From assembly GCF_007176755.1 (NCBI RefSeq), contig NZ_BJTV01000025.1:1-64000 (forward strand): a DNA stretch of 64,000 nt, read 5' to 3'. The translations under genes and the position numbers were made by a program. Numbering within the stretch: the stretch's first letter is position 1; every line of letters starts with the position of its first letter. The notes under the pieces were generated by a model. That model did no database searches and had not been told where the DNA came from. It saw only the letters and a list, made by a program, of their open reading frames with translations. Positions 42,633-51,111 of the stretch are shown piece by piece. The stretch comes from Streptomyces sp. 1-11 (lineage in GTDB: Bacteria > Actinomycetota > Actinomycetes > Streptomycetales > Streptomycetaceae).

Positions 42633-43901
42633 ATGGCTCCACAGGGGCGACGAGCCCGGTACCGGCTGACCCTGATCTCGGCCGGGATCACCATCGCGGC
42701 GGTCCTCGCGGCAGGGCCGGTCCCCACCCCGGCGACCTCCACACCCACACCTCCCGTGCCCACGGCGACCCCGTCCACGGTCTCCGTGCCCACGGCCTCC
42801 ACGCCTTCCGCCGCCGCGGCCGCGGCCGCGAAGCCCGGGGTCTCCGCCTCGCCCGGCGCCACGACGGGAGCCGTCGCGATCAGCCCCTTCGGCGCCTTCC
42901 TCGACTCGGGGCCGCTCGGCGTGGCCCGGATCACGGGGTTGCGCAGCTGGCTGGGCGGCACCGAACCGAAGGTCGCGCACACCTATCTGCCCGGCGGTGA
43001 ATGGACGGACATCGAAGGCCCGCCCGGCTTCCTGGACGCGTGGGCGCGATGGCGGCGCGAGCGGGCGGACCGCACGCTCGTGCTCAACGTGCCGATGCAG
43101 GCGCACAACGAGGAGAACGTCCCCGACGGCCAGGTCCGCGAGCTGCTGGGGCAGGCGGCGGCCGGGGCGTTCGACCGCCACTTCCGCACGCTGGCCGAGC
43201 GGCTGGTGGCGCAGAAGGTGCCCGACACCGTGCTGGTGCTCGGCTGGGAGATGAACGGCATCACGTACACCCACCGCTGCGGACCCGACCCGGCGGCCTG
43301 GAAGGCGTACTGGAAGAGGATCGTCAGGACCATGCGGTCGGTGCCGGGCCAGAGGTTCCGGTTCGACTTCACCCCGAGCCGCGGCCGGGACGCCGTCCCC
43401 TGGACCGAGTGCTACCCCGGGGACGACACCGTCGACATCATCGGCATGGACGCCTACGACCAGCCCGCCGGGCTGTCGTTCGAGCAGCAGGTGAAGGAGC
43501 CCTACGGACTGCGGCAGCACGCCGAGTTCGCCAAGGCCCACCGCAAGCCCATCTCCTTCCCGGAGTGGGGGCTCTTCCGCAACGGCGACAACCCCGGCTA
43601 CATGCGGGGCATGCTCGCCTGGATCGAGGAGCACAAGCCGCTGTACAACACGCTCACGGACTACTGCCCGCACGGCGTGTGGCAGTGCGCGTCCAACCCC
43701 CGCTCCTCCCAGGTCTACCGGTCCTTCCTCTACGGCCACGGCGACCAGCCGGCCGCCCCGGCGCCGACCACGCCGGTGCCGGAGCCCACGGGGTCCGCCG
43801 TGCCCGCACCGAAGCCGGCCGACGACTGCCCGGCGCCGGGCCCCGCGGACTGGCTGCAGTACTGGCTCGGCCGGAAGTTCTGCTTCGGGCCCGACCGGTG
43901 A
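42633..43901 (+). CDS. Secreted GH26-like glycoside hydrolase
   Basis: A 422-residue secreted protein. A basic N-terminus and hydrophobic helix (LTLISAGITIAAVLAAG) precede a Pro/Thr/Ser-rich linker (about 30-80) and a TIM-barrel catalytic domain resembling GH26 mannanases and lichenases. Likely acid/base Glu206 is in LGWEMNG and nucleophile Glu311 in SFPEWGLF. A C-terminal Pro-rich segment ends in a short Cys-containing tail (DWLQYWLGRKFCFGP). It converges on the exopolysaccharide operon with a 40-bp gap and could trim or release that polymer, which is inference. The ATG has GGGAGG upstream. Confidence 0.82.
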   Translation: MAPQGRRARYRLTLISAGITIAAVLAAGPVPTPATSTPTPPVPTATPSTVSVPTASTPSAAAAAAAKPGVSASPGATTGAVAISPFGAFLDSGPLGVARITGLRSWLGGTEPKVAHTYLPGGEWTDIEGPPGFLDAWARWRRERADRTLVLNVPMQAHNEENVPDGQVRELLGQAAAGAFDRHFRTLAERLVAQKVPDTVLVLGWEMNGITYTHRCGPDPAAWKAYWKRIVRTMRSVPGQRFRFDFTPSRGRDAVPWTECYPGDDTVDIIGMDAYDQPAGLSFEQQVKEPYGLRQHAEFAKAHRKPISFPEWGLFRNGDNPGYMRGMLAWIEEHKPLYNTLTDYCPHGVWQCASNPRSSQVYRSFLYGHGDQPAAPAPTTPVPEPTGSAVPAPKPADDCPAPGPADWLQYWLGRKFCFGPDR

Positions 43902-43941
43902 CGCCCCGGCCGGTGAGCCCGCGGCCGGCAGACCCCGGGTG

Positions 43942-45066
43942 TCAGCCCGACGGCTGCCGGCGCCACCGGCGCAGCACCCGGCCGCCCCACTGCCGGGCGG
44001 CCGCGCCGGACAGCGTGGCGGACAGCAGCGGCGCGGTCCGCCGCCGGGCCATCAGCAGCCGCCGGTTGGGGACCGGTTCGGGCCGCCAGTGCTGCTTGTA
44101 CGGCTCGTCGCCGCGCAGCAGGCTCAGCGTGCCGCGTCCGTCGCCGCCGGTGCGCGCGGCCTGCTCGCTGCACGCGTCCAGCAGCAGCACGGCCACGTCC
44201 GCCTTGCTCTCCCGCAGCCGGGGATGCGCGCCGTACAGGTAGCCGCCGGTCAGGCTCCGGGACACCAGCGTCAGATCGACGGCGACGACGTCCTCGCCGA
44301 TCCGGAACTCGGTGACGAGCGCGTTCCCGGAGCGGACCATCTCGGTCACCGCGCGCACCAGATGCTCACGGAACCGGGGTTGCATGTGCTCGGCCGTCAC
44401 CTTCCGCTCCTGCCACTGCAGCCGGTGCAGCTCCAGCAGCCGGCGCAGGGCCTCGGGCGCCTCGTCGGGACGGGCCACGTGCCGCACCACGCCCAGCGAC
44501 GCGTGCCTGCGCAGTTGCGCGCGGACCCGCTGGGCCCGCTTGGTGGGCAGCCGGGCGGCCAGCTCGGCCAGCGGCACGGCGGGCAGTTCGAGGCACAGCG
44601 AGTCGCGGACCGTGCGGCGCGGCCCGCGCCAGCGGTCGTGGATCCGCTCCACGGCGGCGCCGGGCCGCACCTCGCGGAAGTCGATCAACGCCGTGCGCGC
44701 CGCGTCCCACAGGCCGTCGGCGAGGGCGTCGGCCGCGCGCCCGTCGTCGGCGTCGTCCAGCAGCACGTCCCCGTAGTCGGAGATCGCCCCGCCGAGCGGG
44801 ACGAGCGCGGGCACCGGACGGCGCACCAGCATCAGCGGCGCCGCGGCGAGCAGTTCGTCACCGGAGCGCACCAGCAGCACCCGGAGCCGGCCGGGACCCC
44901 CGTACGACCGCCACCACGAGTGCAGCCAGGCGTGGTGCTGGAACGGGGTCGCGGCGGCGCACCGCTCGTACAGCCGCCCCCAGGCCGGGGCCAGCGCGGC
45001 GAAGGCGTCCTCATCGGTGACGAGGTCGGTCGTGCAGGCCCGGACCGCCGGGCAGGTGGCCGTCAC
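43942..45066 (-). CDS. GNAT-like (BioF2/CelD-type) acetyltransferase of the exopolysaccharide operon
   Basis: A 374-residue protein of the BcsL/CelD-like GNAT superfamily. The core includes PFQHHAWLHSWWRSYGG near the N-terminus and the fold's C-terminal half (FRIGEDVVAVDLTLVSRSLTGGYLYGAHPRLRESKADVAVLLLDAC). Such proteins acylate or add amino acids to sugars in polysaccharide pathways. It is the last gene of the operon; its GTG overlaps the chain-length gene by 4 bp, which decides the start. The transferred group is unknown. Confidence 0.85.
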   Translation of the reverse strand: MTATCPAVRACTTDLVTDEDAFAALAPAWGRLYERCAAATPFQHHAWLHSWWRSYGGPGRLRVLLVRSGDELLAAAPLMLVRRPVPALVPLGGAISDYGDVLLDDADDGRAADALADGLWDAARTALIDFREVRPGAAVERIHDRWRGPRRTVRDSLCLELPAVPLAELAARLPTKRAQRVRAQLRRHASLGVVRHVARPDEAPEALRRLLELHRLQWQERKVTAEHMQPRFREHLVRAVTEMVRSGNALVTEFRIGEDVVAVDLTLVSRSLTGGYLYGAHPRLRESKADVAVLLLDACSEQAARTGGDGRGTLSLLRGDEPYKQHWRPEPVPNRRLLMARRRTAPLLSATLSGAAARQWGGRVLRRWRRQPSG

Positions 45067-45746
45067 AGCTGGCCGTGGGCGTCGGAGGCGACGGCCGGGC
45101 CGGGCACCGCCGCCGGACGGCGCCCGGCCTCGGCCTCGGCCTCGGCCCCGGCCTCGTCCTCGGGCCGGCGCCGTGGCCGCACCAGCAGCACCAGGGCGCC
45201 GAGCAGTCCGCCCGCGCTCGCCCCCACCAGGCCGGTGACCACCGGGGAGGCCGAAGTGGGCGCGGTCGGCCGCGGGGCCCGGGAGAACTGCACCAGCTCG
45301 ACATGGGTGTCGGCCTTGGTGGCGTTGGCGTGCTGGGCGAGGGAACGGGCGACCGCGTTGGCCATGTCGGCGGCCCGGGCCGGACGCCCGGAGGTGGCGG
45401 AGACGGCGACCATCGGGGCGTCCGGCGAGGTGGCCGTGCGCACACTGCCGCGCAGGGTGTTCACCGGCACCCCGGCCCACACCTGCGCGTCGCCGAGCAC
45501 CGCGAGATCGGTGGCGACCCGGCCGTAGGCCTGGGCGAAGCCGACCGCGGCGGCGGAGTCGGAGCTCTGGGTGGGCACGGCGATCACGTAGCTGGTGGCC
45601 GTGTACGTGGGCGGCTTCAACACACCGTAGGCGCCGCCGAGCAGCCCGCCGGCGAGGACGCCGGCCGCCACCAGCGACCAGGGCGGAAGCGCGCGCAGGC
45701 GCTTGAAGCGGGCCGGGCGGGAGTGCCGGGTGGGATTCTCGGTCAT
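45063..45746 (-). CDS. Wzz-like polysaccharide chain-length determinant
   Basis: A 227-residue polysaccharide co-polymerase. It has an N-terminal cytoplasmic basic segment, a membrane helix (WSLVAAGVLAGGLLGGAYGVL), an extracellular Wzz-type domain (KPPTYTATSYVIAVPTQ) and a second helix (VVTGLVGASAGGLLGALVLLV) with an acidic cytoplasmic tail (EDEAGAEAEAEAG). It lacks the tyrosine-kinase domain found in some relatives. It would set polymer length together with the O-antigen-ligase-like polymerase in the operon. Start and stop overlap neighbours by 4 bp. Confidence 0.87.
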   Translation of the reverse strand: MTENPTRHSRPARFKRLRALPPWSLVAAGVLAGGLLGGAYGVLKPPTYTATSYVIAVPTQSSDSAAAVGFAQAYGRVATDLAVLGDAQVWAGVPVNTLRGSVRTATSPDAPMVAVSATSGRPARAADMANAVARSLAQHANATKADTHVELVQFSRAPRPTAPTSASPVVTGLVGASAGGLLGALVLLVRPRRRPEDEAGAEAEAEAGRRPAAVPGPAVASDAHGQL

Positions 45747-46900
45747 GGCGAGCTGACTCTCTCAGGGGATGGGGACCTGGTGGGCGTGCCGGTGAGCGCC
45801 GCCGTGTAGACGTCCATCAGCCGGGCGGCGCTGCGGGTGATGCAGTAGTGACGGGGCGCCTCGGGGGCGGCGCGGGAGCCGGGTGCGGCGGCCCGCACCT
45901 CGGCGAGGGCGCGGGCGTAGGCGTCGGCGCCGCCCGTGACGCGCAGCGCGTCCGGGGCGGCTTCGGGCGGCAGGTCCTCGAGGGCCGGGCAGGAGGCGTA
46001 GCGCACCGGCAGCCCGGCCGCCAGCGCCTCGACGACGGCCAGCCCGAAGGCCTCCTCCGGGGACGGCGCGGCGAGCACGTCCATCGCCGAGGTCAGCGCG
46101 GGCAGATCGGGTCCGGGCGAGCCGTCCGGGACGTAGGGCCGTTCGCCGGTGAACAGCACCCGGCCGGCCACGCCGGACTCCTCGGCGGCCCGGCGCAGGG
46201 CGGCCTCCTGCGGGCCGCCGCCGACCAGCAGCAGCCTGCAGTCGCCGGGGAGCCGGGCGAGGGCCCCGATCAGGACGTCGAAGCGCTTGCCGGAGGTGAG
46301 CCGGCCGATGCCGCCGACGACGAACGCGTCGTCCGGCAGCCCGAGCCGGGCGCGGGTGAGCCGCCGCCGCTCGGGGTCGAAGCGGAAGCCGTCCAGGTCG
46401 ATGCCGTTGGGCACCACCGCGATGCGCGGCCGGGGCACCCCCCAGCGGGTGAGCCGTTCGGCGACCGTGGGGGAGACCGCGACGGTGGTCCGGCCCAGCC
46501 GCTCGCCGGCCAGGTACAGCGCGCGCACGCCCGCGGTCAGGGGGCGCCCCTCCATCTGCGAGTCGCCGAGGGAGTGTTCGGTGGCGACGACCGCGCGCAC
46601 CCCGGCCAGCCGGGCGGCGATCCGGCCGTACAGACAGGCCCGGTAGAGATGGGTGTGCACGAGGTCGTAGCGGCCGCGCCGGATGACGTGGGCCAGGCGG
46701 GGCAGCGCCGCCACGTCCCGGTTGCCGTTCATGCCGAGGTGGGTCACCCGCACCCCGTCGGCGGCCAGCCCGTCGGCCACCGCACCCGGGTTGGTCAGCG
46801 TCACCACGTCGCACCGCGCGGGCAGGTGCCGCAGCAGCAGCCGCAGTTGCTGCTCCGCGCCGCCCACCCCGAGTCCGGTGATGATGTGCAGGGCCCTCAC
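45743..46900 (-). CDS. Glycosyltransferase family 4 protein
   Basis: A 385-residue GT-B glycosyltransferase. The N-terminal acceptor domain starts RALHIITGLGVGGAEQQL and the C-terminal nucleotide-sugar domain has GGIGRLTSGKRFDVLIGAL and the E-x7-E motif in APSPEEAFGLAVVEALAAGLP. It is a predicted retaining transferase adding a sugar to the lipid-linked repeat unit in the cytoplasm. The GTG at 46900 is fixed by a 4-bp overlap with the deacetylase stop; the frame is open further upstream only as a shadow. Confidence 0.9.
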   Translation of the reverse strand: MRALHIITGLGVGGAEQQLRLLLRHLPARCDVVTLTNPGAVADGLAADGVRVTHLGMNGNRDVAALPRLAHVIRRGRYDLVHTHLYRACLYGRIAARLAGVRAVVATEHSLGDSQMEGRPLTAGVRALYLAGERLGRTTVAVSPTVAERLTRWGVPRPRIAVVPNGIDLDGFRFDPERRRLTRARLGLPDDAFVVGGIGRLTSGKRFDVLIGALARLPGDCRLLLVGGGPQEAALRRAAEESGVAGRVLFTGERPYVPDGSPGPDLPALTSAMDVLAAPSPEEAFGLAVVEALAAGLPVRYASCPALEDLPPEAAPDALRVTGGADAYARALAEVRAAAPGSRAAPEAPRHYCITRSAARLMDVYTAALTGTPTRSPSPERVSSP

Positions 46901-47658
46901 CGCGGTTCGTCCACCGGCCGGCGGCGCAGCCGGTGCAGCCGGTACTTCAGCAGCAGGCGCACACCGGTGTCGTGCTGCCCGACGTACACCCGGGGCAGGG
47001 CGTACGGGCCGGTCAGCGCACCCGGGTCGATGGCGCAGGCGTAGTCGTACCCGGCGTCCCGGACCGCGTCGGCCGCGCGGGCGTCGACCGCGCCGTACGG
47101 ATAGCAGAAGCCGGTGACCGGGGCGCCGGTCAGCGCCTCCAGCAGGGCCCGGCTCTCGACCGTCTCCGCCTTGAGCGTGAGGTCGTCGGCGCCGGTCAGG
47201 TCGACGTGGGTCAGACCGTGCGAGCCGATCTCCACCCCCGACCGGGCCGCCTGCCGGATCCCGTCGGCGGTCAGCAGCGGCTTGCGCGGGCCCAGCGGGT
47301 CCCACGCGTTGTCGCCGCCGAGCCGGCCGGGCAGCGCGAACAGGGTGGCCGTGCACTCCCAGCGGGCCAGCACCTCGGCCGCGCCGGTGAGGAAGTCGGC
47401 GTAACCGTCGTCGAAGGTCAGCCCGACCAGGCCGTGCCCCTCGCCGCGTGCGCGGGCGGCGAGCAGCTCGCGCACCGACACCCCCCGCAGTCCGCGGCCG
47501 CGCAGCCAGCGCAGCTGCCGCTCCAGCCGGTCGGGCGTGACGGTGATCCGGTACGGGTCGTCGGAGCGGTCGCCGACCGAGTGGTACATGGCGATCCACG
47601 GGACGCGGACGGGCCCGGCGGCGCCGGCGCGCCGGGGCGACTCAACGGAGGACGGCAT
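46897..47658 (-). CDS. Polysaccharide deacetylase
   Basis: A 253-residue NodB-homology carbohydrate esterase (CE4). Motif 1 is LTFDDGYADF with the catalytic and metal Asp, motif 2 is SHGLTHVDLT, and GFCYPYGAVD follows. No signal peptide is obvious (WIAMYHSVGDRSDDPYRI begins the domain), so it may act on lipid-linked intermediates inside or leave by another route. It overlaps the flippase gene by 17 bp and the next glycosyltransferase by 4 bp. De-N-acetylation would give a positively charged polymer. Confidence 0.9.
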   Translation of the reverse strand: MPSSVESPRRAGAAGPVRVPWIAMYHSVGDRSDDPYRITVTPDRLERQLRWLRGRGLRGVSVRELLAARARGEGHGLVGLTFDDGYADFLTGAAEVLARWECTATLFALPGRLGGDNAWDPLGPRKPLLTADGIRQAARSGVEIGSHGLTHVDLTGADDLTLKAETVESRALLEALTGAPVTGFCYPYGAVDARAADAVRDAGYDYACAIDPGALTGPYALPRVYVGQHDTGVRLLLKYRLHRLRRRPVDEPR

Positions 47659-49771
47659 GGGCGAGCCTTCCGGCGAGGGTGCGGACGAATCGGACGGCGG
47701 TGGTGCAGCCCTGGGCGCCCAGGGCGTGGCCGAGCAGGACGAACACGACGGTCACGGTGGTGCCGCCGGCCAGCAGGCCGGCGAGCGGGACGGCGGGCAG
47801 GCCCGCGGCGAACGCCCCCGCCAGGGCGGCCACCACGGCGGCCGCCAGCGGCCGGCTCAGCTCGCGCAGCACGCCCCTGACCCGCACGGGCACGCTGCGC
47901 GAGGCCATGCCGGCCAGCAGCAGCACGGAGGTGACGGTGATGCCGGCGGCGTTGGCGGCGGCGATGCCGGTGACGCCCCAGCGGCCGATGGTGCCGGCGC
48001 CGATACCGGAGGTCACGGTGATGCCGGCGGCCATGGCGGCGAGCGGGTACCAGGTGGGGCGGCCCGCGGAGAAGTAGGAGCGGACCAGCACGCCCGTCAG
48101 GGTCTGGCCGAGCAGGCCGAGCGCGTACACCCGCATGACGTCCGCCGTCGCCGCGGTGTCGGCCGCGGTGAACGCGCCCCGCTGGAAGAGGAGGTGGACC
48201 ATCTGGGGGGCGCAGGCGACGACCGCCGCGGCGCCGAGCAGCACCAGGCACGCGGCCACCGCCAGATCGCCCTCCACCCGGGTCCTGGCCCGCTCGGTGT
48301 CGCCGTCCGCGATGGCCCTGGCCACCACCGGGAAGGTGACCGTGCACAGCATCATCGACAGCATCATCGGGATCTGCGCGACCTTCTGGGCGTAGTTCAG
48401 GTGCGAGATGGCCCCGGCGGGGAGCTGCGAGGCGAAGAACCGCTCGATGAGCACCTGCGACTGCCGGCACAGACCGAACAGCAGCACGGTGGCCATGAGC
48501 GCGACGTCCACCGGCCGGCTGCCGGCGCCGTTCCCGGACACGGTCCGGGGCGCCCGGGGATCGCGCAGCCGGCGCACCAGGTCGGGGAGCTGGACCAGCA
48601 CCATCAGGCATCCGCCGGCCGCGACCCCGAACGCCGCCGAACGCACGCCCCAGCGGCCGCCGAGCGCGAACATGGCCACGACGATGCCGATGTTGTACAC
48701 GACGTAGATCGCCGCCGGGGCCAGGTAGCGGCCGTGGGCCCGCAGCGCCGCGCTGCAGTACCCGGCGAGCCCGAAGCTGAGCACACAGGTCGCGGTGAGC
48801 CGGGTGCAGTCGACGGCGAGGGCGGGGTCGGGCAGCCCGGGGGCGAGCACGCCGACCAGTTGCGGAGCGGCGGCGGCGCAGAGCGCGCCCACCGCCGCGA
48901 ACGCCAGCGACAGCCGGGGCAGGCTGCCGGCCACCAGGGCGCGCACGGGGTCGCCGGGGGCGCCCTGGGCCCGCCGGGCCAGGGCCGCGCTGAACGCCGG
49001 GATCAGCGCGAACGCCAGCCCTTCCTCGATGAGCAGCGTGGCCGCGAACTCCGGCACGGTCCAGGCGACCAGGAAGGCGTCAGTGTCCCGCCCGGCCCCG
49101 AACAACTGGGCCAGCGTCTGATCCCGCACCAGCCCGAGAAGCGCCCCGGCAACGGAGAGCGACGCGGTGACGAGCGCGGCGCGGGCCAGGAAGCGGGGGG
49201 TGGTGGTGCTGGGGGCGGCGGTGGCGGGGGTGGGGGTGGCGCTGGACTCCAGGCCGCCGCCAGGCTCTGGGACGGTGTCGGAGTCCACGGTGCTGCCGGA
49301 GGTCAGAGGGGCGCCGGGCTCCAGGGCGCTGCCGGAAGTCAGCGGAGCGTCGGTCGCGGCTCTGGGCGGGACGCCCCCGCCGGGCGCGATGCCCGGCGCG
49401 GCCGCCCGTGCGGCGGGCACGGATCCTCCGCCTGCCTGCTGCGCCGCCTCGGCGGAGCCCGCCACCGGCCCGGTCGGCCAGCCGGCTTCCGGGCTTGTCA
49501 CCGGCCCGGCCCGCCCGCCGGCTGCTGGGCCCGTCACCGGCCCCGTCGGCCAGCCGGTTTCCGGACTCGCCACCGGCCCGCCCGGCCCGCCGGCTACCGG
49601 GCCCGCCACCGGGAGGGTCGGCCCGCCGACTACCGGGCTTGTCACCGGCACAGCCGGCCCACCGGCTTCTGGGCCCGTCACCGGCACAGCCGGCCCGCCT
49701 GCCTCCGGGTCCGCCGTCTGGCCGGCCGGTGGCCGCAGGTCCCGTGGTCCGCGGGAGGGCGTCGCCGTCAT
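47642..49771 (-). CDS. MurJ/MviN-like lipid-linked oligosaccharide flippase with repeat-rich N-terminus
   Basis: A 709-residue protein. Residues about 194-709 are a MurJ/MOP-type flippase with about 14 helices (ARAALVTASLSVAGALLGLVRDQ, FLVAWTVPEFAATLLIEEGLAFALIPAFSAALA). The first 193 residues are a Pro/Gly/Val-rich extension with seven 12-residue repeats of the kind GGPAVPVTGPEA. In this operon it is the likely Wzx equivalent, moving the exopolysaccharide repeat unit across the membrane. The start rests on an ATGA overlap with the polymerase gene; an internal GTG start would remove part of the extension. Confidence 0.85.
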   Translation of the reverse strand: MTATPSRGPRDLRPPAGQTADPEAGGPAVPVTGPEAGGPAVPVTSPVVGGPTLPVAGPVAGGPGGPVASPETGWPTGPVTGPAAGGRAGPVTSPEAGWPTGPVAGSAEAAQQAGGGSVPAARAAAPGIAPGGGVPPRAATDAPLTSGSALEPGAPLTSGSTVDSDTVPEPGGGLESSATPTPATAAPSTTTPRFLARAALVTASLSVAGALLGLVRDQTLAQLFGAGRDTDAFLVAWTVPEFAATLLIEEGLAFALIPAFSAALARRAQGAPGDPVRALVAGSLPRLSLAFAAVGALCAAAAPQLVGVLAPGLPDPALAVDCTRLTATCVLSFGLAGYCSAALRAHGRYLAPAAIYVVYNIGIVVAMFALGGRWGVRSAAFGVAAGGCLMVLVQLPDLVRRLRDPRAPRTVSGNGAGSRPVDVALMATVLLFGLCRQSQVLIERFFASQLPAGAISHLNYAQKVAQIPMMLSMMLCTVTFPVVARAIADGDTERARTRVEGDLAVAACLVLLGAAAVVACAPQMVHLLFQRGAFTAADTAATADVMRVYALGLLGQTLTGVLVRSYFSAGRPTWYPLAAMAAGITVTSGIGAGTIGRWGVTGIAAANAAGITVTSVLLLAGMASRSVPVRVRGVLRELSRPLAAAVVAALAGAFAAGLPAVPLAGLLAGGTTVTVVFVLLGHALGAQGCTTAVRFVRTLAGRLAHAVLR
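49448..49699 (-). repeat. 36-bp coding repeats in the flippase N-terminus
   Basis: Seven consecutive 36-bp units encode GG/GW-P-x-x-P-V-x-x-P-x-x (codons 25-108 of the flippase gene). They have diverged at several positions but keep the exact period, so the extension grew by tandem duplication. Confidence 0.82.
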
Positions 49772-51108
49772 CGCGTGGCCGCCTCTCCCGGCGCCGGCGC
49801 CGGCGCCGGGGCGCGGTCGGCCGTCGCGGCGCCGGACAGCGCCCACCAGGCCGCCAGCCCCAGGCACACCGCCGTCAGCACCGTCGAGGGGCCGCCGATG
49901 TCGGCGTAGGCGAAGTCGACCAACTGCCAGACCAGCAGCCCGCAGGCGATCAGCGCGCACTCCCGGCCCCCGCGCGAACGCCGCGTCCGCCACAGGTTCC
50001 GCAGCGCGCACACCAGCAGGGCCAGCCAGCCGCCCGCCAGGCCCAGCAGGCCGAGCAGCCCCTGCTCGCCGAGCACCAGCAGGTACATGTTGTGCGGGGA
50101 CAGCAGCGCCTGCCGGTGGAAGGCGCTGCCCGCGCCCGCCGTGTCGCTGCCCGAGGACAGCGCCAGCGAGGCGTGGCCGTCCCGGTACTCGGGGAAGCCC
50201 TTGAGGCCGACGCCGGTCAGCGGGTGCTCCCGCCACATGTCGGTGGCCGCCGCCCACATGGTGTACCGGTCGGTGACGGACTGGTCGGGCGCGTCGGCGA
50301 CCTGGGTGATGCTGTCGAACCGCTCCTGCAGCATCGCCGTGCCCAGCCCGAACCCGCCCACCAGGACCACGCCCGCGGCCACCGCGGCCGCCCCCACCCG
50401 CAGCGCCCGGCGCGGCCCGGCCAGTGCCAGCTGGACGGCGACGGTCACCACGGTGGCGATCCAGGCGCCCCGGCTGAAGGACAGGGCGAGCGGCGGCAGC
50501 AGGGCCAGGGCGCAGGCCGCCGCGGCCCACCGCTCGCGCACCGGGGCGCGGCCCAGCGCCAGGCCGACCGCGCAGATGAGCCCGAAGGACACCACCGTCG
50601 CCATGCCCATCACGTCCGACGCCCCGAAGGTGCCCACGGCGCGGACGTCCTCGCCCTCGTACGACGCCCCCGTGCCGGTGACGTACTGGTGCACCCCGAG
50701 GATTCCCTGCCACAGCGCGAGCGCCACCAGCGACCAGGCCACCAGCCGGAAGTCGCGGCGGTCGCGGACCAGCAGGAGGACGGCGGCGGGCACGAGGACG
50801 AAGATCTGCAGGTAGCGGCCGAGACCGGCGACCCCGGCGGCCGGTGACACCGCGCCCATCGCGGCGACCGCGAGACCGGCGACCGGCAGCCCGAGGATGA
50901 CGGCCGCGGTACGGGACAGCGGGCGCCGGCGCTCCCGCAGGAGCCGTACGGCGCAGTGGGCGACGACCACGGCGGACATGGCGTCGGCCGGTCCCGCGCC
51001 GCCCGCGCCGCCGGCCCGGCCGGGCAGCGCCAGCAGCGCGACCACGGCCACCACGGAGAGCGCCGGGGAGGGCCGGAACGGGCGGCGCATCGGCAGGGCG
51101 AGGCTCAT
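49768..51108 (-). CDS. O-antigen ligase/polymerase-family membrane protein
   Basis: A 446-residue protein with about ten to twelve helices and the Wzy_C-type core, including the large outer loop (ITQVADAPDQSVTDRYTMW, EHPLTGVGLKGFPEYRDGH, LLSPHNMYLLVLGEQGLLG). It is the probable Wzy-like polymerase or the ligase that attaches the finished polymer. It lies 3 bp after the sugar transferase stop and overlaps the flippase gene by 4 bp. The tail is an APAPAPAP-type sequence. Confidence 0.88.
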   Translation of the reverse strand: MSLALPMRRPFRPSPALSVVAVVALLALPGRAGGAGGAGPADAMSAVVVAHCAVRLLRERRRPLSRTAAVILGLPVAGLAVAAMGAVSPAAGVAGLGRYLQIFVLVPAAVLLLVRDRRDFRLVAWSLVALALWQGILGVHQYVTGTGASYEGEDVRAVGTFGASDVMGMATVVSFGLICAVGLALGRAPVRERWAAAACALALLPPLALSFSRGAWIATVVTVAVQLALAGPRRALRVGAAAVAAGVVLVGGFGLGTAMLQERFDSITQVADAPDQSVTDRYTMWAAATDMWREHPLTGVGLKGFPEYRDGHASLALSSGSDTAGAGSAFHRQALLSPHNMYLLVLGEQGLLGLLGLAGGWLALLVCALRNLWRTRRSRGGRECALIACGLLVWQLVDFAYADIGGPSTVLTAVCLGLAAWWALSGAATADRAPAPAPAPGEAATR

Positions 51109-51111
51109 CGG

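Noticed and set aside
41011..42642. A 540-codon minus-strand frame with LLAGLVVPVRG-type repeats
   Set aside because: The repeats are the complement of the 33-bp coding array of the plus-strand wall protein, which has a signal peptide and sorting signal.
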